NCBI GenBank assembly: GCA_950106755.1
Contig: OX467092.1
Coordinates: 25,186,582-25,250,581 of the forward strand
Reading direction: 5' to 3'
DNA: 64,000 nt
From: Climacium dendroides
Lineage: Eukaryota > Streptophyta > Bryopsida > Hypnales > Climaciaceae
This document shows, in pieces, positions 22,195 through 33,581 of this stretch. Position 1 is the stretch's first letter, and the number at the start of each line of letters is the position of its first letter. Under the pieces are notes generated by a model. That model had not been told where the DNA came from, made no database searches, and saw only the letters and a list, made by a program, of their open reading frames with translations. The translations under genes were made by a program, and so were the position numbers.

Positions 22195-25100
22195 TTAATT
22201 CTTAAATATCCGAGTTATATTCTCAAAGACGAATGGAGGGCTTACAAACGTTGTTTAGATTAAAAACCAATTGCAATATGGGCTAACAATATGCAAAGTA
22301 GTACAATGTAAAGTAATGCAAAATGTTGGTCATAAATGGAAAAGATATGGTCACTGAATGCATTGGTAGAGTAGTAGTACTAGCACAACAACTGGCATAG
22401 AGTGTCTAACTTTGGTTGGGAACGTGAGATGTTTTTGTTGGGTGTTGTCTTGTCACCTACCAACTGCTAATCTAGCTTGGGAGGAGGGTTCCTAGGTTTG
22501 TTGGGCATGAAGGCAATGCTCTCTGAAGGAAGAAGGGCATCCAAGGTTGTTCGAGGGAGTGGCCATCATAATGATTGCAAGTACCGTAGTACAAGCTAGG
22601 ATTGTGAAGCACTGATTAGGGATTCCGAAATTTGTTTGTGCACTTCCAAATGCTTTGAATTCTTTCACACTCGAGGAACTTGTGTTGGATTTGCAATTGA
22701 ACCTTGTTCTGTAATGTGAAGGTGAAGTGGACACCAATTTAGTTCAAGTGGGGAAGCTTTTGCCAACAAAATTCTCATGTGGAACTTGCATACAAATGAG
22801 TTGGATGTTGGAAACTCCAACGTGACGTTCCATGCAATCTTTGAACAAGTTGCTTGTTAGTATGGCATTGAAGGATGAAGCACATGGTTTTGTAAGAACC
22901 AAAAAGAATTCCTCATAAAGAAAAATGCTTCCAAAACGTAGCTCATTTGTATGCATGCACATTTGAGCATATACGGGTAGAGAGGTTCATATAAAGTCTA
23001 GCATGAAAACCTTCAATTGCCACAAAATTTATTCCTCAAACATTCATGTCAATTCCATCAGTATGGTCAAATCTTTGGAATACATTATTCTTTTCATATT
23101 TTTTTTCATGTATCCCCTACAACCACAAAACATCTTGTCCGCCTTTAGAATCAACCTCAGTCCTTAATGAGTTAATGACAAATACTATTAAGACAAGTAT
23201 TGATCAATAGGTAATGTCAACATTGCCAAATTCTTCGCTACCAATAAGTCTAATTTTGTGGGGATACAAAAGAGAAGTCACAAATGCTATACCAAAGGGT
23301 TGTTTCACACTATGACCAAAGGTTAAGAAGTTGTGGGGTTTCTCCAATCAAATTTCAAAAAAACAAAAGTTTAGCATCTTGACCCTTCACACTAAAAGGC
23401 ACAACTCCAAAAGCCATAGTTTTCCAACTACATACATGGCAATAAATTGTCTACATGGCAACAGACTCTCAAAAGAAGTTTGGGTTGGCTAGAAATGGAG
23501 ATCCAAACTATGGTTGAGAGATTGTTGACTTATAACAAGATCTCAATTCATTGCTAAGAGTTTGGACTTTGGGCTTGACCTTCAAAGGCTTCACACTATG
23601 GCCAACTAAAGGCTCCAATTCCTATCATTTATTGCCTATTAAAAAGACTGTTTCTTTGGATTCTCACGAAAGGTTTGGCCACTCACTCCCATGGCCTTTC
23701 TACTTGGATTGCCATAGTGTGAAGTGGCCCTCATTTCCCTCATTTGGATCTTAATCTGTCCATTCACCATGTAGAATTGGGCTCAAAAATCTCAAACTAC
23801 TATGTGAAATCAATCCTTTTCACACACTTAAGCAATTTTATGATAGCAGTTTGAGATTTTTAGGATAAATTTAGTTTGGAGTTGAATTATTTTATAGATC
23901 ATTGTATGTAATTGCATACTTGGATTTACTTTGTTTGATCGCAACCCTGTTGAATAAATAAGTTTTTTTATAAGCATTTTTTAATTTAATTGCCCAATTT
24001 TTGGTTGGATCTTGTTAGAAGTCAAAAGAGTAATGGGTATGATGAATTTTAAAATAAATAGTGAAATAATTCATTTCAAATGCAATAGATGCTCAAAATT
24101 TTTTAAAATTTATAATATTGAAAAGAGTCAGTGTCTCTAGATACTTCCAAATATGATTTTAGTGTGCAACAAGTAGTAATATGACAATTTTCTTGTTCAA
24201 TATTCTAATTGTTCTTGATATCAATTTTGTGGAGTAAGAATTAGTTGCCATATGAGGGATATAATACTCATGAGATTAGGATTTCAAATTCAACCAACAA
24301 CGAAATGTAATGAAATGTTTGCACCAACTAGGCAAAATTTTATCCTAGTTTAATACGGCACATGATATGACAAGGACAAATCTTCATACATAACATAGTA
24401 GGTGGGTTGTATTTTAAATTCTTGAGTTGAATGCATTTATGAAATTCTAATCTTCTTCATGCAATAAAAGACATAATGAAGGTTATAATTTGCATCCATG
24501 GAATTATTATATCATGATGTATTGACGGGAATAATGAGGGTATTTGAATTAAAGAAAGATCAAGTGGGATTTTTACATAGGGGTTTGAAGGAGAATGCAT
24601 CTATAGAATTTTAATCTTCTTAATGCAATGAAACTCATAATAAAGGTTATAATTTACATTCAGCAGGTTCGAACATCATTGGGTTGGGAGCACGTGCCAA
24701 TGTTGTCAAAGGGATTGTGGCCACAAACAACTATGGTGGATGGAGTTGGCACTAAGAGGGGCGCAAAATACAATTATAATGAGCCACAAAACATTGTGGA
24801 CAAAAAGAAGAAGAAGTGTTGGGATGATGATTGTGACAATGATGAAACTCCATGGGTGAGGATTGGAATGTGGCTTAGAAACATGTAGAGAGTGAGATAG
24901 AAGACAATTCAATCCATTCAAGGTAACTCACAGGATGTATCAGACCTTGGCCTTTGTTGTAGTGACTAGCCTGCTGACTACCATCCATGCAACAATTGCA
25001 TAGTTTCCTTTGTCGCATCTCTAACAACACTTTACAGCTCCTAATGGATTCACCATGCTTTTCTTTTGATGTCACTTAAATCACAACTCACTAACACTGC

Positions 25101-25367
25101 ACATGCCAAAACATTCACAGTATTAGTTTCTATTTCCAACTCATTTTACCAAGTTCCAATCCTTGGGACTACTAACACACACTCTGCACATGCTACCAGC
25201 CATGTCACTTGGTGATATGGGGCGGAACTTCTATTGATGTTCAAGTACTCAATGGAGTCACTACTCTCCATCATTGATGCTAACTGCTCTTAAATGGTAT
25301 TCCATTCCATCCTAAGTCCATTGTATATTCACTACTTTCACATCATGACTACCTAGGAACCATAATT
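22195..25367. other. Innermost left arm, no gene recognised
   Basis: Pairs with 33582-36754 with no net length change. Seven translated stretches compared (22492-22737, 22744-22962, 23551-23754, 24628-24888, 24706-24921, 24875-25075 and, just outside, 21797-22003) are residue-for-residue the same in both arms. None matches a family I know; the conservation reflects DNA identity, not selection on protein. Confidence 0.75.
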
Positions 25368-27320
25368 CCGGACATATTGAAAATGAGTCAACAAATAGCA
25401 AGATTCCATCCATCCGTTGCCACGAGATACCCACAAAAGTGTCCCATGGTGCCTTGGGATCAGTGGCAAAATTGTATCACCAAACCTTGAGTCATCAAGA
25501 TTCACTAAGGCTTTCAAAGAGAGTGAGGAGGAAGACTAACCCCTCCCATAGTATTTTTATGGTATTTGGCAAACCTCCTCTTGTGCATCAAAAGGACACC
25601 CAGAATTCACTTTGAAATTGGAAAACCACCCATTTTCAACCAAAATCACCAACTTATGACCCCATTTAGACTCCCAAACTTCCAAATGGTGTAACTTTGT
25701 GACTAGAGTTCCAAATCCCACATATATGTTCATTTTGGATATTCACACAATGAATAAATGCCGATGTATTACTTACTTGTCTCATTTGAACACATTCTCA
25801 CAAAGTTATGACCCTCCAAAGATTTGAATTCATTAAGAGTGGCATCGTGCCTTCACCACAGTCCTTTTCTTGGCCATGACTTTGGGCTCCTAGCTTAGAA
25901 CCTTGTAATGCTCATCATTATAGCTTCCTTATGTTCTTAGCATTGGAATCCTCACTTTTAGTCCTTAAATGTTCCAAACCACTAAGACACTGTCAACTTT
26001 AAACGGCTATAACTTTTGATCAACTAGTTTAAATTACATGTTCTTTAAACTGTTTGATGCATCTTCTCAAGATCTTTCCAAGTATGTATGATACTCTATC
26101 ATTCTTTTGAAATATAGGGAGCTATTGTGCCTTATTTGCTCGGGAGTCATTCATTTTTTCCTTCTCAAATTTTTGCTAGGCTTAGGAAGTCACCCCCAAG
26201 GTCCCTTTTGCTCACCAAGGCACTTTGGGCACTCCAAAGAGATAGAGGTGTAACACCCTTATAGTACAACAAATGAGAGACAATGTTGTCTAGAAGACAC
26301 TATAGCTAGTGAAGATGGTTATTCTTGAAATGCAAGTTGTTGGACAAGGGGAGCTAATGTGAAAGGGAACCCTATGGAGAAAAGATGAGACGAAGATCCA
26401 TAGTGGATTGGAATAGAGCAAAGGCACAAACACAAACTCAAGGTCAATGGCAAAATGCATCCTAACAATGTCAATCCTATGAAACGTATAAAGAGAGGAC
26501 AGGGACAACCAACAAAGACAAAAATTCAAAAAGGAAGATTGAGGCTAGTCAAATCGCTGGAAAGTGGAGACAAAAATCCAAGGGAGTATTTTTATGGAGA
26601 AGCTTTTCTTGCAATGTCAACTAGAAACCCCGCTACACTTATACGGGTAGTAGAAATACATAGCGAATACAACAATGACTTGGATAGAGAAATTCACAGG
26701 ACCATTGATGTTGTATTTCAAATGGGGAAGAGTGATACCATGCGATGTATCTAGTCCACATAAGACAGTGTGCTCAACTTCAAGCTAGATCTAGAATTGA
26801 GAAATTTGATGATGCCTACACGGATGGTGGTGGGTCAAGATTGCTTAACTATTATTCTATAGATGGGGAAGTTTGAAGGACACATGGCATTGCATTGATA
26901 TTGAATGACCAGATTGGGGTTTCTTAAGCCAATGATGTACCACTCAAAGTTGTCCATAGTCACAGCTAGATGAGTAGTGTGCTTGCGTTGAAACGAAGAG
27001 GAGGTGAAGATGGCTATGTGTGTTCGGGCTAATGTATTGGTACAAAATGCCCTAAACCCAAATCGCTAGTCCAAGGTTGACAAAAACGAACGTCTTGGGT
27101 AAAATTACGTCTAAAATTTAGATGTCCGTATGTAGACAATGCACATCAAGAGGGGGTATAAAATCATAGTCAAAAAATTTATCATGAGGTAAATCAATGG
27201 ATGGAAAATGCATTGGCAGATGCATTGGCAAATGACAGACAACGAATGCATTGGTGGTTTTCAGATTGGTGCTAGTCTACCCGTTCATTTGTTTGTCTAC
27301 TAGTTTATTCATTTGCCTCA
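25368..27320. other. Spacer sequence, no gene recognised
   Basis: AT-rich with phrases such as CTATAACTTTTGATCAACTA (26010-26029), reminiscent of dispersed repeats. The 99-aa frame at 26455-26754 is basic and unassigned. Confidence 0.5.
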
Positions 27321-27760
27321 TGATATACTATCAAAAAGGTATTGATGAGAGTTTTTCAATAGTATATAATACATCTAGTTTGGACAAAAACTCTAGCGCC
27401 GAGATCCCTCTAAATATTGGTTGTTGTTCGCCATCCCCCATCCGCCCGTCCACTTACTTGTCATTCGTTCACCAACCGTTTGTTTGTTTGCCTTGTAGTA
27501 TACTATTAGAAAGGTATCAACGAGAGCTTTCCAACAATGTACAATGCATCCAATTTGGACAATAATCTCAAGTGGTCAAATCCCTCTAAAGACTAGCCGT
27601 CATTTGCCTTTTGCCTATTTGCCTCATAATATATCATTGGAATGGTATCGACGAGAGCTTTCCAATGGTGTATAATGCATCCAATTTGAATAAAAACTCC
27701 AATGGCAAAACCCCTTCAAAAATCGGTTGCCATCCATTGTCTACCATCTATTGTCTATCC
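27321..27760. repeat. Three diverged tandem units
   Basis: Units starting near 27321, 27495 and 27624 share GGTATYRAYGAGAGYTTTYC and AATRCATCYARTTTGRA, each followed by CCCTCTAAA-like sequence and a TTTGCC-rich linker. Spacing is about 175 and 130 bp. Short frames here only translate this repeat. Confidence 0.8.
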
Positions 27761-30700
27761 ATTTGCCATTCATCCATTTGCCATCCCATTAATAGCTAAA
27801 ACATTGGATTCTACAAAGCATAGATTCACTTTCCAAGACTACAATGTAGCATTAATGTGTGAAAGGATAATTCAAGTTATTTTTCTATACATTTGATCAT
27901 GTATTTTGAATACTATATCCTAAACCCTAAAGTCTTGTTACATGTTGCACCTCTATTTGTTTAGGTTTGATAAAGGTAATAGCGTTTTTTACCCCCTTTA
28001 GAAATTATTTTATAAGTGGGCTAGCCCCTTATAAATACTTAAAGCACTTTGGTGACTATTTTTACACTTTTAAATTGCAAATGATTTTAAGATCTTTGGT
28101 AAGATTATATTTAAATCCTTACAATTTGATTTTTTACCTAGAAGTCCCTCCCACCCTCCTGTATGTCCTATTTCCTTGTAGTTTTTGCGAAAAAAATTAA
28201 AGCTATAATCTCTTCTTTCACACTAATCTTTTTTATTTTTTTTAATCTTCTTTTAACAGGGATTCTTCTAGCCATAGTAAATTAATTTTCTCTTGGCTTG
28301 GACTATACAAAAGTAAGTTTTTTCTTCTTTTAAATAAGGTGGTTTAATTTAATCTAACAAAGGGTGTGAAAATTAGAAGCTTCTATGTTGGATGGAGTAG
28401 GACACAAGGTGATTTGACTTGACCAATCTCCTTAGTTGTCACTAGAAGTGTGTCTAGCATTTCATAGATAGTACCATGCCTAGTCATTAATTGGTGGATA
28501 CTAATTTTGTAGTCCTCAAATATCCATGGAATAATGTAGGTTTCTATTCTCCTAATTTGGATTCCTTTTAGAACAAATTTGCTGACTTGGTTAATTTTCC
28601 TCCATATAATCCAAATCCTAATTCTTTTTGAACCTCAAGTACAATTTTTTGTTGCCCAAAGCATGTCTCCTTGGGACCTAGCATTGGATGACCATACTAG
28701 GATATAAATTTAGGACCTAGACTATACTTAAGACTACACAATTTGGTTTTGTTGGCTTGCTCTCACAAAGTGGTAGTGAACAAGTGTTTGCTATAAGGAG
28801 TAGAGATGGCGTCTACCCATGTTGTTTATGATGCACCTTGTAGTAGACTATAATTTGTAAATTATGGCTATGGTTTTTGTGTGATGTATAGAGCTTTGCT
28901 AGGTTGATTTTTCTATTGTGACTATAATAACACATTGTTATGGGCTGAACACACCTTGTCTACAACTTACCAACATTCTTATGTTTGATTTGTTATGGGG
29001 ACAAGTGAGGTCCATAGCCTCTTTGGGTAATTCATCATGGCAGCTTTCTCCAAGACCTTAACAATAGATTATATTATTTTGGAAATTTAAATCACTTGGA
29101 TTACAGGATTTGGTTTACCACATGATTTAGAGACTAGATTATGCTTGATTGATATTTTTATTTACTAGTATGGTATCATTTAATGATGTTGATTTGATCT
29201 TTATTTGATATATGCTCGATTGACATTTTTATTTGCTAGTATGGTACCATTTAAAGATGATGATGTGGTCTTTGTTGGGTTATTTATACATACATACTTC
29301 TTTGAAAAAGTATATTAAAGAGGTGTTTTAATTGATGGGATGGATATGATGGTTTAATGACTGGATATAAGAAATCTCCATTTTGTCATATACTAGATCT
29401 AAGAATTGAATAGTTCTTTTTTAGAAATGGATTTGTATATTATTTACAGGAAAGTTCCTATTTAGGGATGGCCCTCCAACCCACTTGGGTTACTTAAACT
29501 TTGAACCTTACACCAATTACCCAAAACATTGGTGCGGTGTGTAGAATTTGTTTGACCTCCAATTCTCTTTAAATGTAATTATCAGTATGTACTACATATA
29601 TAGACCTCATTGACTTATTCATTTATGTTTCCAATGTGTTTTGGATTTTCTTTGTCAATTATTATGTATCAATGTACAAATATGGAACATACAATTATAA
29701 CCAAAAGTGTTTCTTTAAGTTTTGTTGTAAAATGTATTGATAGTTTGAAACACTAAGGTACACATAGTATAAGCAATTGTAATATTTTGTTATTCTATTA
29801 GAGGATGCTACTAAAAATGTTTTAAGCACTTAAATCAATTTAATGTAACTTAATGTGGTGGAATGTAGCTAAAGATTAAATATTGCATTTATACAACAAA
29901 AATATAATTGAAGTTATTTTCATACACTCTTATACCTATGTAATCATACTTTTCTTAAAACTTTAATAATTTGGATTTTGATGTGAATAGTTGTAGGGAA
30001 GTTGTCTCAATTTAGTTTTGATAGGACAATGAAACTTAATTTTTATTTTAAAGTAAAAGAGGACTAATAGTCAAATAAGAAAAGTGGATAAATGAATAAT
30101 TGGACATGGGATCAAGAAAGACAACTTCATCAAGATTTTAAGAATCATCTTGAAAGTGGGGTATACATCAGGAAAATAAAAACAATTGAAATAGTATTGC
30201 TAAAGTGCCGTGGCAACTACTCTTGTTTGCAATTCCAGTTTCAAATGCACTGCGATACTGAAACATTATCCATTGTTGCAGTATTGCTTCTATGAAATTA
30301 TTGCAAAAATATTGAAGTCCTATACAATGTAACAGTTTTGATTTGCAAACCTATTGCAATATTGAAAACATGAGTAAATTTTTCAATACTATTTTAGTGC
30401 TGATTGACTATTGTTTTGAATTTTGAATTGTAACTGAAACAATGTGAAAACATTATTGTTGCATTATTGCAACAATTTTACAATGATACAAACTTGTTGC
30501 AATATTGTTGCTAATTCTTTTATTGTTACACATTGTAATATTGTTGTTGAATTGTTTCATTACTAATAGTTTTATTTGAATCCAACTAGAAACAATATTC
30601 TTATAATTTACATTTTAAAGTTAGACGTGTATTGTTATGGAACTATTTCAATACTACAATTATATTGCTACAATGGTTAAAGTTTAAATACACTTAATTA

Positions 30701-30775
30701 ATTCTCAATTTTCTAATTTTTTATTTATTTTTATTTTCATTCCTTGCTTGGACAAATGGAGAGCCATTTGATTAA
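27761..30775. other. Spacer sequence, no gene recognised
   Basis: AT-rich, with many stops in all frames. From about 30190 to 30680 CAATATTG and TTGCAATATTG-like words recur many times. A 67-aa frame at 30092-30295 is unassigned. Confidence 0.55.
29141..29279. repeat. Tandem duplication, period 71 bp
   Basis: ATGCTTGATTGATATTTTTA at 29141 recurs as ATGCTCGATTGACATTTTTA at 29212, followed in both units by TACTAGTATGGTATCATTTA-like sequence. Confidence 0.85.
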
Positions 30776-31513
30776 CTCCTTCAGTTCTTTGACTATGCTT
30801 TCTTCCAAAATTCTCCAAAATTGCCATTTCTTGGATAAGTATCAAATTTTTGGAAAAAACATTTTTGGACACATATAACTACAAGATTTTGTACTAAACT
30901 AGTTTGAGAAGATGTGGAAAACATTTTAGAATTTTCCACCATCTAATTCGCAAGATGTTAGTGTTTGAATTGATAAATGATGAATAGATTCATAGTTTTG
31001 TTTGTTTCTTTTTTCTATTTATGTGGAAGTCATCATTAGTTGTAGAGGTGCTTCATGAAGTTCTTGTCTTATTTGATGGTTGAATTTGGTATTATTAGAA
31101 TACATATTTTTCTAAAATTACAAATGTGTTTAGTGTGTCAAGTGGTCAAATTGTATGAACTCTAGTTCAAAATTGGATTTGTAAAAATGAGTTCATAGAT
31201 GTAAAGAGCACAAAAATTTCAAAAAATCTCCATATCTAGAGAACTTCACTTCAAGTCTATTCCAACAAATTTTATTCAAAAAGTGATAATTTTTTCCTTG
31301 TAATTGAATTTAAAAGCAATTTCAAAATTTTCCTTTCACAATTTATAGAAAATATTAGTGTTAGCATTTGTGAATCTAATCATACGGATTAAATCTACTA
31401 CTCAAAATCTACAACTTTTTTTATATAACAGTTCCAAAATATTCTTCCAAATTGTACTTTTCAATATTTTTTTCAAAATGATCAATTATAAAGAATATTC
31501 TAAAGTCTAGGGG
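30776..31513. mobile_element. TTAA-flanked element, main family, spacer copy
   Basis: 738 bp between TTAA at 30772-30775 and 31514-31517. The right end is AGGGG and the left end is a weakened CTCCTTCAGTTC. The interior matches 36755-37630 in order (CCAAAATTGCCAT, AAGTATCAAA, TTTGAGAAGATGTGGAAAA, GCAAGATRTTAG). It is older or more mutated than the arm copies. Confidence 0.75.
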
Positions 31514-31517
31514 TTAA

Positions 31518-32157
31518 AGGCGGGGTTAAGTTAATCTCATGACACTTGTACTATGTTTAGTAGGGGACACATTAGTGGTACATGCATGTTCTTTAGATTT
31601 TATAGCTCTAAAATGGACAGTTGAGGGATTCTAAGCTGGCTCAACCAGTTTCTTCATTCCAATTCATTGACTTAGCGCTAGTAAGAGTAGCAAGCTCTAG
31701 AGAAATGGATAGTGAAGGAAGAGAAAGTTCGAGGCGTGCAGTGCATCAAGCACCGCGTCCACTTTTAAGTCAAGGGAGATCTCCATCGTAGGCATCACAA
31801 GTGCCGCAAGAGGCACAAAATGGTAAGTGGTGTTTTTTAATTTCATTAAATTACTTGAATTTCCAAAAAAAACTTTGTAGCATTTGGCTTTATGACATTG
31901 ATTCTCAAAGAAGGCAACAAGATTTCTTTGAAATTGTATTGGACTATCCAAGACAACATGCAACAACGTGTACTTTCCAGAAACTTTTTGCACTAGCTAG
32001 GGTAAGTACCTCCAAATAAGGTTCTAACATGCTCATTTTGCAGTTTTGTTGTATTCGTTTTGTTGGAATCACCCATTGTTCGTGTAAACAATACAATTCT
32101 AAAAATCCTTCAATGAAAGTTATTTGACCTCTTTGTAATTCTATTTTTGTAACTTAG
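31518..32157. other. Spacer sequence upstream of the PUF pseudogene
   Basis: Contains exon-like blocks bounded by GTAAGT donors (31811, 32000) and a TTTGTAG acceptor (about 31873-31879). They may be further decayed exons of the PUF gene or an unrelated gene, but the protein similarity is too weak to assign. Confidence 0.3.
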
Positions 32158-33373
32158 GAAGCAAGGGTGTCGGAGAAAATCCACACCATGTTCTGTGGTG
32201 TTCACGTAAGTGACCTTTAGCACATCACAAAGCTGATGAAAGACCCATTTGGAAACTATCTAATACAGAAGCTACTGGAGGTGTGCAACGAGTCCTAGCG
32301 GATGGGAATCTTTTGAGTTGTAACTATAGATGGGGAGCTGCTAAGATATCCTTGAATATGTACAGGTACGCCAATTAGAGTTTTAGTGCATCAAGTCAAT
32401 TTTTAGCTAGGGTTTTAGGTCTACATTAGGGTTTGTATTTTTATCTGGACTATGCATGTCCTGGTGATGTCTAATGCTATTGGATGTTACGAAAAATGAG
32501 TTTCTTAGGTGACGTTGATTGATACTTTGGCCAAAGTCTTTAGTAGGCCTATTGAAGATTAAGCTATAGTTTGTGGTTGGGCCATACCACCTAGTAGGAT
32601 CCAACTTGGATCAACCACTACAAGAGAAACGTGTCCTAAATGACAGAAATCAGCCCCTCCTAAATGACAAAAATTTGACAAGTTTCTGTCAATTAGGACA
32701 AAAAACTGTCCGAATTCACATAAAATTGTCCAAATTGACAAAAATCTGTCAATTTTCAGTCAATTAGGAGGGGCTGATTTCTGTCATTTAGGACTAGTTT
32801 TTGTCATTTCGGACATGTTTTCTTGTAGTGAACACGAGATTCTCTAGTGCTAATTTTTTTGATATAAGATTCTTCAATGATTTTGTCTTGAAGCTTGCGT
32901 AAAGCATATAATTTCTCTCATATTCTTTACAATTTAAACCTTTTCTCTAGTTCTGTTGTTCTATTGTTTCCTAGGACTCGGGCCGTGCAGAAGCTAATAG
33001 AGAATCTAAAGTCCCCTAAGCAAGTGAATATGGTAATTACAGTTTTGATGGAAGGTATTGTTGGGTTGATGAAAGATCTTAAGGGGAATCACATGGTGTA
33101 GTGATGCTTACAGAAGCTTAGTCATGAAGACAACCAAGTTTGTTCTGGTGTTATAAATATTTCGATCAACAACGCAATCTATACAAAATTTAGAATTTCT
33201 CTTTTGTTTTTTGGTACATACAAGGCTACATTGAAGTGAGGAGTTTCTAACATCTCTTATGCTTGCGTTTTTTACATCAATAGTTAGTCAATAATTATCT
33301 ATCCATCTCCTTTGAACAATTCATCTTGGATGCGACTATTGCACATTGCATGGAGATAGCGACTAATTCTATA
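32158..33373 (+). pseudogene. Pumilio/PUF RNA-binding protein pseudogene fragment
   Basis: Three exon-like blocks encode consecutive PUF repeats. 32158-32365 reads ITKLMKDPFGNYLIQKLLEVCNES, then RMGI. 32975-33137 reads TRAVQKLIENLKSPKQVN, then GIVGLMKDLKGNHMV and CLQKLSHEDNQ. 33320-33373 reads FILDATIAHCMEIAT. These are the classic core repeats of Pumilio-type proteins, which bind 3' UTRs of mRNAs. Introns are kept (GT at 32366, AG at 32973-32974), so this is a decayed genomic copy rather than a retrocopy. It is dead: in-frame stops occur after VSDL, after CNES and after RMGIF, and two adjacent stops replace the residues after NHMV. The acceptor before the third block reads CAA where CAG is expected. 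A CACTA-type MITE sits in its intron. The rest of the gene is not in the window. Confidence 0.85.
32616..32830. mobile_element. CACTA-type MITE in the PUF pseudogene intron
   Basis: 215 bp. CACTACAAGAGAAACGTGTC pairs with GACATGTTTTCTTGTAGTG, and the long inner repeats (CAGAAATCAGCCCCTCCTAA and its inverse) make a hairpin. AAC on both sides (32613-32615, 32831-32833). The 3-bp duplication and CACTA ends suggest mobilisation by a CACTA (En/Spm) transposase. Confidence 0.9.
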
Positions 33374-33581
33374 TGTTTTTTTGTCTACATAGATCACTAT
33401 GAAACAAGCTTGTGCAATGTTAGAATCTCAAGTAAATAGAAGACAACAATGCGCAAGAAATGCAAGTGCTTCGATAGTATTCTAAGTCACGAGTTTTATT
33501 CTTGTGGATTCATGTATCATTTTTATTTTGTTTAGGAGCTGCAGGCTTTGAAGTTCAGAGAATCTTCTGATGATACTACAA

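Larger units (their letters stand above)
385..25367. repeat. Left arm of giant inverted duplication
   Basis: The sequence is the reverse complement of 33582-58885, interrupted by arm-specific insertions. Anchors: 24628-24888 pairs with 34061-34321, 22492-22737 with 36212-36457, 17942-20180 with 38792-41027, 15921-16148 with 42803-43030, 8305-8496 with 49472-49663, 5523-5813 with 53595-53885, 3700-3880 with about 56640-56870, and 440-560 with about 58680-58810. Matching ends exactly at 25367 on the inner side. The outer end is not visible: homology can be followed to about 385, after which the window starts with a diverged transposon. Identity is near complete close to the spacer and falls outward in steps. 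Confidence 0.97.
25368..33581. other. Unique spacer between the inverted arms
   Basis: 8214 bp present once. It contains unassigned AT-rich sequence, two short tandem repeat patches (27321-27760, 29141-29279), a TTAA-flanked element (30776-31513), a PUF pseudogene fragment (32158-33373) and a CACTA-type MITE (32616-32830). I see no intact gene. The open frame at 26455-26754 (99 aa) is short, matches nothing I recognise and has stops on either side. Confidence 0.9.

Noticed and set aside
24628..24888. Identical 86-aa frames in both arms as a conserved gene
   Set aside because: The DNA itself is identical there, so conservation says nothing about coding; several overlapping frames are equally conserved and none has a known domain.
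26455..26754. 99-aa basic frame in the spacer as a gene
   Set aside because: No recognisable domain, stops in frame on both sides and no partner copy to support it.
27251..27799. Several short frames as coding repeats
   Set aside because: They translate a diverged DNA tandem repeat in differing frames.
30092..30295. 67-aa frame in the spacer
   Set aside because: Short, starts and ends in AT-rich repeat-like sequence, no similarity recognised.
31801..32019. Additional PUF exon upstream of 32158
   Set aside because: Splice-like borders exist, but the translated residues align too poorly with PUF repeats in any frame.
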